Under the pieces are notes generated by a model, which saw only the letters and a program-made list of their open reading frames with translations, searched no databases and was not told where the DNA came from. A stretch of DNA of 64,000 nt, from contig OW804100.1 in the NCBI GenBank assembly GCA_942159475.1, forward strand, positions 4,052,627 to 4,116,626, written 5' to 3'. Shown in pieces: positions 17,601 through 27,226 of this stretch (position 1 is the first letter of the stretch; every line of letters begins with the position of its first letter). The DNA comes from Sthenelais limicola (Eukaryota; Annelida; Polychaeta; Phyllodocida; Sigalionidae). The position numbers and the translations under genes were made by a program.

Positions 17601-17640
17601 TTTAATTTTGCAATTTTACATCTATAGCTTGTGTACGTGA

Positions 17641-18660
17641 TTGTATTACACTAATATGATAAATGGTGTAAGGTATGTGTACTACATCAGTACATACCAG
17701 TATTAAACTAATTTCACCTATAGGCGGCATTAATTACCACTTGTGATAAATACAGTTTGTGAATAAGTTACTGTGATTGGTAAACTTACTGTTATAATGC
17801 CGCACAGCGATTCCAAATATATATTTTCAACTTCGTAAATCCATGCGTTGTTGTTTCTTTGTGGTTGGTGGGGTTTCCTTATTAGGTTCAGACGCACGTG
17901 TTTTCCTTTGTGACATATCAAACGTCGAAGTGAACAGCATTATATACTATGTGTTAAGGGGTGGGAGTATAAAGGGAGGGTGTATGTTTATCCTTAGCGC
18001 GCGCGGTCATAAGCAGTATACCAATGTGACCTATAAGCCAGGGTTCCCATACACTCAAAGTGTAGTATACGAATGTGGTGTTGTGTTCAGGATAACAAGT
18101 CTGAACTTGTCTTCTAAGATAAAGGGTTTTACATACATAACCTCGGGTCTATACCCTCACTATGGTGACCCATATCTCACCCCTAGGGTTACAGTGTCTA
18201 TACCAATAATTATCTCAAGGGTATGACAAGTCTGAACTTGTCTTCTAAGATAAAGGTTTTTACATACATAACCTTGGGTCTATACCCTCACTACGGTAAC
18301 CCATATCCTAGGGTTAATAATATGCACTAAGCCACCTGTCTATCAATATAAACAACCCTGGGCTATATATATATATATATAACAATATAAACAAGGTTGT
18401 CCTATATAATACTATAAACAAGGGTCTATACCCTCACTATGGTGACCCATATCCTAGGGTTAATAATATGCACTAAGTCAATATAAACAACCCTGGGCTA
18501 TATATATATATATATATAACAATATAAACAAGGTTGACCTATATAATACTATAAACAAGGTTGACCTTATAAGGGGGTGTCCTGACCTCATAAGGGTAAG
18601 GTTAAGGTCACCAATTAGTGACGTCAGTGACCTCATCAGGTCACTGACCTATTTAACAAC
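17641..18660. repeat. Tandem and palindromic repeats, no gene
   Basis: A unit with GGGTCTATACCCTCACTA and GGTGACCCATATC recurs at about 18147, 18280 and 18423. A second unit with CCTGGGCTATATATATATAT and AACAATATAAACAAGG recurs at about 18347 and 18492. A 127-codon open frame (17843-18226) runs across the repeat and is not accepted as a gene. Confidence 0.65.
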
Positions 18661-18669
18661 ACCTACATC

Positions 18670-18945
18670 GCAGGTACCCAGACGTTCGCCCCTTCCTTAA
18701 CTACTGATACAAGAAAAAGAAACCTTAGAAGCCTGTCATCAGGCAAGAAGATGAAGGTCCCACATCTGAATAATGAAATTTACAAGAAATCCTACTTGTT
18801 TAATATGCCAAAACTATGGAATGATTTGCCGGCTAGAGTTCAAATGATTGAAACCCAAACAGATTTCAGAGGGTACTTGAGGAGAGAATTTTACCTGACC
18901 ATTGACCAATATTTAAGGGTAGATGACGAGAATAATTCTATGTAA
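18670..18945 (+). pseudogene. Non-LTR retrotransposon fragment (C-terminus of reverse transcriptase ORF)
   Basis: The frame ending at 18945 reads like the end of a LINE reverse-transcriptase protein: a basic KMKVPHLNNE stretch, then YLFNMPKLWNDLP, then a TDFRGYLRREF-type helix. It aligns by eye with the end of the LINE at 52.0-52.2 kb (KVPQPKNE, LTSLWNELP, EFRTYLKN). It is a 5'-truncated copy, as usual for LINEs. Confidence 0.7.
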
Positions 18946-19550
18946 AAATACTGTTCCAAATCATACTCACCCATTGCGAGTTTATGCTCGTCATGAAAGT
19001 ACTCCTTGATAAAACATGTGAGTAATACAATTCTAAGGTGTGTAATACCTCATTCAATGATTGAGATATTGATATCTATTTTACCTACTATAATTATTGT
19101 ACGCTGCTGTAAATAGTTGTCTACTGCTGTTTTGTCCCCAAACTGTCAGGATAAAAATGTGTCATAGTAAATATCAAACATATCAAACATTTTTCTTTTT
19201 CAAATATCATTTTCCTTTTCTAAGATATTCCAACACATAATCAACATAACTTATGGATATCCTAATATCCGAAGAGATACTTTGTATTCTTTCTCTCACA
19301 GAGATATACACATAGCCATCTTTCTTATGCCAGAGTCAGTTACTCATTTTCATATACTACTATGGTGTCTGAAGCACTGAGTCCCTTAGGCTATTCTCAT
19401 AGACCAGAAATCCGACCAAAGTAAAGTTGGTTATTATATGATACATTTCATTTCTGTTAAAGAATAATTAGTTTAATAATTGTTTTGTAGGTAATACCCA
19501 AGAAATAGTGGTTGTGTGTGGATAAATTATATATTTTATTGGATATCTTC

Positions 19551-19800
19551 CTCTCCCCTCCCTCTCCCGCTCACCCTCCCTCTCCTGCTCACCCTACCTC
19601 TCCCGCTCACCCTCCCTCTCCCCCTACCTCTCCCGCTCACCCTACCTCTCCTTCTCACCCTTCCTCTCCTGCTCACCCTCCCTCTCTTGCTCCCTCTCAC
19701 CCTACCTCTCCCTCTAACCCTCCCTCTCCCGCTCTCCCCCACCCTCTCCCGCTCACCCTACCTCTCCCGCTCACCCTACCTCCCTCTCCCTCTCATCCCT
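19551..19800. repeat. Pyrimidine-rich minisatellite (about 18-bp unit)
   Basis: CCTCTCCCGCTCACCCTAC and close variants repeat for 250 bases. One strand is almost pure C and T with few G. Long open frames on both strands here come from the repeat. The 600 bases before it (18946-19550) hold no feature that I can name. Confidence 0.85.
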
Positions 19801-19861
19801 CTATAGTTTCATTGGAATACATCATGGTACATTTCGGTGAAAAGGACAGAGAATAGCATAA

Positions 19862-19975
19862 GACGGATATTCCAAAAAGGAAAAAGGATATTCCAAAAAG
19901 CAAAAGGATATTCAAAAAAGGAATTAGGATATTTCAAAAAGAAAAAGGATATTGGAAAAAGAAAAGTCTTGGATA
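19862..19975. repeat. Short purine-rich tandem repeat (GGATATTCCAAAAA-type)
   Basis: Five to six imperfect units of about 16-20 bases, with GGATATT followed by an A-rich run and GGAA or GAAA. It lies 115 bases beyond the last mapped exon of the gustatory-receptor-like gene. Confidence 0.65.
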
Positions 19976-20090
19976 TTTGGGATTTTTCCTATTTCACAGA
20001 TATCCTGTCAGATCGGGGACAAAACATAGTTCACTACACACAGATATATCAGAGTATTTGTATTTAAAAATGAAGTTCTTTCACACTCAC

Positions 20091-22181
20091 AGTAAGAATA
20101 GTAGAGAAGTCCACAGTAAAGAGTTTTGCTGCTGTGAGTCCTGGTTCATAAGTGTTTGCCCAGTTCATGAAGATATTCAGCTGTAAAAAGAAAAAGAAAG
20201 CTATTAAAGATGATACAGCAGAACGTTTCTTTTACAGGTTGGGCTAATTAAAAGGATTAAAATGGGTCACTGGGTACAGCCAGAGGTTAACAAGGTCATA
20301 TGTGATCCGTTTTAGGAAAATAAGTCATAAGTCGCAAATTATGGATTTTGAGATATCATACCTGAAAAGAGGAAATCAAGCTGATTCCAATGATAGTAAA
20401 CACTAGGACACCTAATAAACATTTCTATATTTTAAGTTTGAAATTTCTATTTTTGAAAAAAAAGTTTGCAATGTTTTAGGATGAGTAATTACCAGTAAAG
20501 TCACCAAACATACTCCATATAAAGGCCTTCAAAACGCAGGGATATATTTAACACGTTCTCCCGAAATTTGTGATATGAATTCATATGACTATAAGTGCTA
20601 AACCCTCTAAAAGTCAGAACATTTTAATAAAGAAATCTTGTGGAAAAAAGACTTTGAAAAATATCAATTTTGTGACTTGTGACTCATTTTACTGGAACAG
20701 ATTACATGTCTATTAGAAGCTTGGCTAAAGACCTACATGTTGGGCAGCAAGCTGATCCATATTTTCCAGCTTCACCTTACGTAGCTGGGCAGCCACCAGT
20801 TTACCCTGGAATAAATAAAGTATACAATATCCCTTTTGTTCTAACTTTCTTAGCTGAACAAACAGGTTCAATTTAGCTATCTTACTGGCCTACCTCTAGA
20901 CTTGTATAAGTCTTTGATTTTGTTTGTTTCATTAACAAAGTTTTGAAAAAAAAACTACAAAACCAAATAAAGTTATCCTATTAGAGTCACTACAGATCAC
21001 CCAAGCATCAGTAAGGCCTTTGCTGTGTACGCTCATTGAGTTGGGCTGAGGGACTGAGCTAGTCTAGCCTACTTCATGTGTTGTATGTATTGTCTTTAGG
21101 TGGTACTTGACAAACTCATAGTTCAGACAACTCTACATGCTTACAAATGTTTTGGTTTTTGAGGATTTTTCTCCCCAAGCATAAAATATTCCCAATATAT
21201 TAAAATATTCCCAATATGATTATTACTTACCTGCCCTTTTACAAGGCCTCCGATGATGCTCAGGCTAACTATTTCCAAGAAACAGGGAATAGGCAAAGTT
21301 ACCGCATTATTAAAAGCTTCAGGTATGCATTTCAATATGAACCCCATATCCAGAAATAAATACAGAATAAAACAAGCTTTTATCAGAGTTATCAACAAAA
21401 ATGCCCCAAGAGGTATGTGAATGATGCCATCAATCATATCGACCAGCTCTGTCAGATGGTGGTACCTGCTGTTGTATTTCTGTATAGAAGCAGGAGTTGG
21501 CTTTTCCTGAACAAGTTCTTTTTCAATTTCCAAAGCAAACTGAGAGGAAAGACTGTAGACTTTAAGAGCAGGGAAACAGATACATAGATAAAGGAGTGAT
21601 TCGCTTGGAGCTATCATCATATCAAGAACAATATTCAATACCATCTGCCAGATTGTGTCGAATTTATCAGCCATGTTGGTGTAGAAGTCGCATGCAAGAA
21701 ATGCACCTGTTAGAAATATAACATAGGCACACAATATGCATTTAAGGGAGTTGCACCTAGCCTGTGTAGCATTGATGGTTCTTTGCAAGTCAAGGACATC
21801 TAGAGACATACACATCTGAGGCAGTGAAAATGCTATCCACAAAATGAAACCCATGTGTACTGGGGCTGCTGAGAGTTGCAGGTACCACATATATACAGGG
21901 GCATTTGGCAACATAAAACCACCTGAAAAGAAAGCAGAATGGGACAAATATCTATCAATAACTGCATAGAGAAAAAGAATTTTGTGTATCAACAACAACA
22001 GACACCATGCAATATGAAGAATGGTGATGGAGATGTTGAGTAGAATCCCTCGTATGTAATATCCATTCAGCATCAGAAATGAACACAGAAACTTCATATA
22101 AATGTCCATTTCCAAAACAGGTCTTCTATTTCCTGTTTCATCATTGAATCTCCCCTTCCTTTGATCTGCCAGATTTGCCAT
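20091..22181 (-). CDS. Gustatory-receptor-like (GRL) seven-transmembrane protein, last exon not found
   Basis: The first exon, 22181-21231 (317 codons), starts at an ATG and ends at a perfect GTAAGT donor. Two more exons fit: 20805-20737 (acceptor TTATTCCAG, donor GTAGGT) and 20180-20091 (acceptor TTTTTACAG, donor GTGAGT). All three junctions are phase 0. About six hydrophobic helices are visible in exon 1. The intracellular stretch with RYHHLTELVDMID before a long hydrophobic helix, and the late LTAAKLFTVDFSTILT segment, match the insect gustatory receptor superfamily, whose relatives occur in many invertebrates. A run of phase-0 introns near the C-terminus is characteristic of that family. 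The final exon with the usual TYxxxxxQF motif was not located. The product is probably an ion-channel-type chemoreceptor or developmental GRL; the ligand is unknown. Confidence 0.65.
20301..20706 (+). mobile_element. MITE family A copy (~400 bp) in GRL intron
   Basis: The terminal inverted repeats of about 38 bases read TGTGATCCGTTTTAGGAAAA inward on the left, and the complementary ending CATTTTACTGGAACAGATTACA is on the right. The interior is A/T-rich and shared with copies at 30.8, 34.6, 57.0, 59.7, 61.7 and 63.5 kb. It sits between the second and third mapped GRL exons. Confidence 0.8.
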
Positions 22182-22205
22182 TTTCTAATGGTACATAATC
22201 TCCTG

Positions 22206-22775
22206 CAAAAAATGGCCTTGACCTTTGACCTAATACAAAGAAAACATTGCATTCTGGGATACTTAAATTTTTTTTACATAAGTTGCCATGGTATCCTCCT
22301 TCATAAACATTGATAATCTCTCAACAGTTTTGATATTTGACCGAACAATGTGAAACAGAAATAGGTCATTATCTGAATTTTAATGTATTTTTAACATTTG
22401 ACCTTCCATTTAGTGACCTTGACCTTGACCAAGGTCAACAAATATTTTGTCATTGGGAAGACCTTGAATCAAAGAAATTTTTTTTTTTTTGCATGAGTTA
22501 TGGTAGGGAATGTATATTTTTAGGGCTAACCGGATAAAAAAATGGCCTTGACCTTTGACCTCATACCAAGAAAACTATGCATTCTGGGACACTTAAAATT
22601 TCTGACATAAGTTGCCATGGTGTCCTCTTTTGTAAAAATATATAATGTCTCAACATTTAGGATATTTGACAGAATGGTAGGAAACGGAAATACCTCACTA
22701 TCCAAATTTAGGTGTATTTTTGGTGTTTGACCTTCCATTTGGTGACCTTGACCTTGACCAAGGTCACACAGAAAT
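22206..22775. repeat. Tandem duplication, two copies with period about 335 bp
   Basis: AAAAAATGGCCTTGACCTTT, CATTCTGGGA, AAGTTGCCATGGT and GACCTTGACCTTGACCAAGG occur in the same order from about 22207 and from about 22541. The repeat starts about 25 bases upstream of the GRL start codon, so its promoter region is either duplicated or invaded. Confidence 0.75.
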
Positions 22776-22829
22776 TTATCAAATGGAAAGGACCATGGGT
22801 AGCATCTAAATGCCGAAAATCAAAGAGAT

Positions 22830-25737
22830 CCATCAAAAATTACATTTTTAACAATATTTAATATGAATTTTTTTAAAAAGCCATAATTACGATAAAAAAT
22901 CCAAGATGGCCGCCAAACGAGCCCGATGGGACATTTGTTGGCACTGTTAACAACAATTTTTGGTAACTAGGCATATTTAGCAATGTAAAAAAATAGGTTT
23001 CCACAACAATTAAGGGGGGTGCACGTGAACCCCCTCTGGCTGCCGGACTATTAGCCTAGGCCTAATTATACATCATAGGCTACCGGTACGGTATTGTAAA
23101 ATCTCACAATATTAAAGAGCAAGATAAACTCATAAAGGCCAAACATTAAAAAAAAAACACCTCACAAAAACGCAAAACCTTTGCGTTTTCATGGATTGTC
23201 TATCTATCAATTTCCTAATTACATTCTTATCTTGATATATTTCGTCATGCTATTTTAAGCAAGATCATCATACACTATTAAAGAATATACTTGAATACGG
23301 TACTGAATCACTGAAACACATCATAATGGACGTTAGTTTCTACTTTCTCTCTCGATCTGTCTTTCCTTCATCTGCCAAGGAGGGCAGAGGTTTTACCCGG
23401 GCCCACGCACGTTGCCATGGTAACCATGGTCAACATTCATGACTGTTAAAAATAGGTTATTTATCACGTGACAGTGACATGACCACCAGAACTAGACCGG
23501 AATTTCCGGCCTATCGTACGGCGCCAGGTACGATCTGTGGTTTTTTGCTCTAACCACGGCACGTAGACCACACCGTCCTCATGCAGGCCCCGGCCTTTTG
23601 GTTGGATCCAAAATTGTTGCGTAAGTTCGAAAAATGGTGACCTGGATTTCGATCAAAATCTGACGTAAGTGACATACTTTTCTTTGAATTACGGTATCTT
23701 GGGGAAGTATGATCAGATGATCAACCGTCCCCGAGTTCTCCGCTCCCGAGACACGGATCACCGCATGGGGTGGGACTGGGGTGAGGCGATTACACAATGG
23801 TTAGCCACCAACAACTCCCCGAATATTTTGATTGAATAGGTAGAGTGAAAGGGCTGTGTTCATAGCTACCCCTGGAGTAGGGTCACTCACATAAGTGTGT
23901 TCCACTGTCGGTATTCTTCTCTTATAAAGACAATGTTCCCTGCAATGTGTTCATGAAGGCTAACTTTAGTGCAGACTTTATTATTAATTGAGCGTTACAT
24001 TAAACTCACATAAGGAGGCGCCACCGTCTGTCGGCGAGTCCCGCCACAGGACCAGACAAAAAGCCGCCAGAAAGTTTGTTTTTATATTCTAATCGTAATT
24101 TTCATTTTCCCCAAACGTAACCAGGGTGCCTATCTCCGCGAGCTAGTCTGCGACTAGGGTTAGATATTCCAACTACCCAAACGAAGCTTGGTAAAACGAA
24201 CTGCCCCAGCCCATCTCCACAATTTATCTAAAATTAGATTTCAGGTCTCGGCTTTAATTGATTATTCAATATGACATAGGCCTAGTAATATTATGCAATG
24301 GTCATTAATCATCATGGTTTATTAAATTATTAATGTGTGTAACGTTGTACATTATGTAACAGTATTAGATAACGTTATGCATGTACATATAAGTACATCA
24401 CAGTATGAGTATCAGTCAGTGGAGAATAAACCATAATTATAAGACTAGATATAACACCATTATTTTCTTCTCTTTGATCTCTCTTGCCCTCCACACGCAG
24501 GCCGGAAGACAACTCATTTACATATACACGTAGGCCTACACCTGTAGGTAAAATCATGTTTAATTATTGAATAACTTTGCAAATATAAATATGAAATATA
24601 AATTGAATTTATAATGTTATTTATTAAGGCGATTAATTAGCTTTGCCTCGGGGATATTAACCCTTAATGCTTGCATGTGATCTGTAGCTATCTGTCTCCT
24701 TTATTTTCTAAATATGGGTCGGACCGTCCGTCCATACATTATGTAACGCTCGAGGGCAGCGGGTGGGGGTGGGGTCGGGGAGGGGGTCAGACCATGTGTT
24801 ACGGTCCCATGCATTAGGGCTTAGGCATAACATTGCGTTATGCAGTCCAGGGTTGTCCTAAGGTCAACCACTTTTCAAAATATGGTTGTCTGACATACCG
24901 TTATATCTGACAAAATATGCATGTCATAAGGTGGTCACTGGTTGTCCAATCAAACCATGCAACCAAACAATAGGTAAAATTAAGCTGGTTGTCCGGAGGA
25001 CGCCCATTGGTAATATACATTTTTCAGGGCAAGGAATACCTATTGAGGAGCTGGGATTGGGGTGTATTTTAGGTTAGACGCGATTTGGTAAAATTCTGGA
25101 GGCAACAGACCACTACGACCATCCAAAACCTCGGGTATTAAAATGCTATATCAGGATTCAGGATTTGAAAGGGTCTATGGGTTCAGGGAAAGGGATTTAA
25201 AGCCGAATTTAATTTACCCAGGTAGGGATTGAAAATTATAGAAAAGCGGGATTGCAAATTGAATACCTGCGGGATTCGGGAAATGGGGCTTTTACAAAAT
25301 GGGAAACGCGATTCAGGGGGGAGGGGGGTCTTCCATACCCTGATTTTTGTTGGTGCTCCTGGCTAACATATATAGTTATTGCAGACAACCAAGACGCGGG
25401 ATTTTATCAACCCTGCGTCTCAGTATTTACCTTTAGACATTCCTATCGCTGTCCTTCCTCATCTGTCATTTATACTTCATTTATTCTGCACTGGACAACA
25501 CCAACATTCCGCTGTAATAGCCTGAGTAGCAAGTGTATTTGACCCTTACTTCTAAGACTTTCCTTATGATTAAATCAAGTTAATGAATGACTTCTGATAA
25601 TCAAATTTTGTAATGCGAGACTTGTGCGAGACTTGGAACTGATGAAAATCCCAATTTGAGGATCCTGTATCCCAAGTATAAATAAAATAATTAAAAAAAA
25701 CCAAAAACTTAGCACTGTTCTTCTGCTTGTCCATTGT
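22830..25737. other. Intergenic region without recognisable gene
   Basis: Between the GRL upstream repeat and the NLR gene there are only short open frames with no family signal. There is a GC-richer patch at 23.4-23.8 kb with several CpGs, and G-rich runs at 24.75 kb and 25.31 kb. A pyrimidine-rich tract and CATTGTAG at 25730-25738 could be the acceptor of a 5' untranslated exon of the NLR gene. Confidence 0.5.
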
Positions 25738-25764
25738 AGGAATCTCCAAGGCAGCGTTATTAGG

Positions 25765-27226
25765 ATGGCGTCTGAATTTACTGAAGAGTATATCACACAA
25801 ATAGTGAATGAGGTTGGTCCCGATGTACTTACGAATCATGCCACGATTCTTGACAATAAGGACTTCGTTCAGACTCTGGCATACACGTACAAGCTTAATG
25901 GCCTTGAAATGTCCATAACTCGGGAGGAGGAGGAAAAGCTGACTTATGTAAGTAATAAATAGGACATATTTCATCTATGTAGCTTTTATTTTCGGTTCCT
26001 TTCACAGTTTGGCCATGTGCTACTTGGTATTAGAATAGAATAGAAAAAATCTTTAATTTTTTTTTAAAGTTAAAACAGTTACAATGATGTGTAGACAAAT
26101 GGGTCGACATACTAATGCATCAAATCAATGCATATCTTCCAGCAGTTACCTTAATTTGGAATAAAAAAATGGCATTGTTAATATTGGTAATTAATTAGTA
26201 TTTTTAATATTGGTGATTAATTAGTATTTTTAATATTGGTGATTAATTAGTATTTTTAATATTGGTGATTAATTAGTATTTTTAATATTGGTGATTAATT
26301 AGTATTTTTAATATTGGTGATTAATTAGTATTTTTAATATTGGTGATTAATTAGTATTTTTAATATTGGTGATTAATTAGTATTTTTAATATTGGTGATT
26401 AGTATTTTTAATATTGGTAATTAGTATTTTTAATATTGGTGATTAATTAGTATTTTTAATATTGGTGATTAATTAGTATTTTTAATATTGGTGATTAATT
26501 AGTATTTTTAATATTGGTGATTAATTAGTATTTTTAATATTGGTGATTAATTAGTATTTTTAATATTGGTGATTAATTAGTATTTTTAATATTGGTGATT
26601 AATTAGTATTTTTAATATTGGTGATTAATTAGTATTTTTAATATTGGTGATTAATTAGTATTTTTAATATCGGTGATTAATTAGTATTTTTAATATCGGT
26701 GATTAATTAGTATTTTTAATATCGGTGATTAATTAGTATTTTTAATATCGGTGATTAATTAGTATTTTTAATAACGGTGATTAATTAGTATTTTTAATAC
26801 TGGTGATTAATTAGTATTTTTAATACTGGTGATTAATTAGTATTTTTAATACTGGTGATTAATTAGTATTTTTAATAATTATTGGTAATTAGTATTAATT
26901 AGTATCGCGGTGTACGAGTGCGCCCCCTAGCGTGTTTCCATCGAACCTCTTGATATAACAAGATGCTCTGAAGGCCATGAATCCTATATAATAGTCTAAG
27001 ATCATATTTTATCCACTAAATAATTAACTTTTCCCATGAGTTCATTTCCTGACATTCTTTGAAATTCTGTTGTTCATGTTTCAGGTTTATTTCCCACTGT
27101 CCGCCCGTGTGGAGAATCTCCTTACCTTAGTTAGAAAAAAAGGTGCACAATTCTACCAGATTGTTAAATACGCGTTGGCACAGACACAGCAGATTGAGTG
27201 CTTGAAATGTTTTGAAAGAGCTGAAG
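25765..27226 (+). other. NLR exons 1-2: CARD-type death-fold domain
   Basis: Together the two exons give about 108 residues with six likely helices. The second exon has the late-CARD pattern VENLLTLVRKKGAQFYQIV followed by a helix with ALAQTQQ. The intron between them is phase 0 and carries the 26-bp minisatellite. CARD is preferred to DEATH because of the L-L-x-x-V-x-x-K-G-x-x-x-[FY] block. Confidence 0.65.

Larger units (their letters stand above)
1..17640. mobile_element. Maverick/Polinton (adintovirus-type) integrated element, left end outside window
   Basis: The hallmark set of a virus-like Maverick is present in one block: protein-primed family B DNA polymerase, FtsK/A32-type packaging ATPase, retroviral-type integrase with chromodomain, penton-like minor capsid protein and double-jelly-roll major capsid protein, all on the minus strand from 16369 to 5326. 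Left-arm accessory genes lie on both strands. The element continues past base 1, because the first gene starts with a splice acceptor. Its right end is not sharply defined: coding stops at 16369 and is followed by tandem repeats to about 17.6 kb that probably form the terminal region. Terminal inverted repeats cannot be checked with one end missing. Flanking host repeats and a LINE fragment show that it is integrated. Confidence 0.85.

Noticed and set aside
17843..18226. 127-codon plus-strand open frame
   Set aside because: It runs through tandem repeats that recur just downstream with stops, and has no recognisable domain.
18950..19160. Candidate last exon of the GRL gene on the minus strand near 19140
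   Set aside because: An acceptor-like CCTGACAG is followed by an open phase-0 frame, but it lacks the TYxxxxxQF-type end expected for the family, so it was not added to the model.
19512..19856. Pro/Ser/His- and Leu/Pro-rich frames on both strands
   Set aside because: These are produced by a pyrimidine-rich minisatellite whose unit length is a multiple of three.
26183..26905. Possible CRISPR array
   Set aside because: Repeats are contiguous without unique spacers, in an intron of an animal gene; it is a minisatellite.
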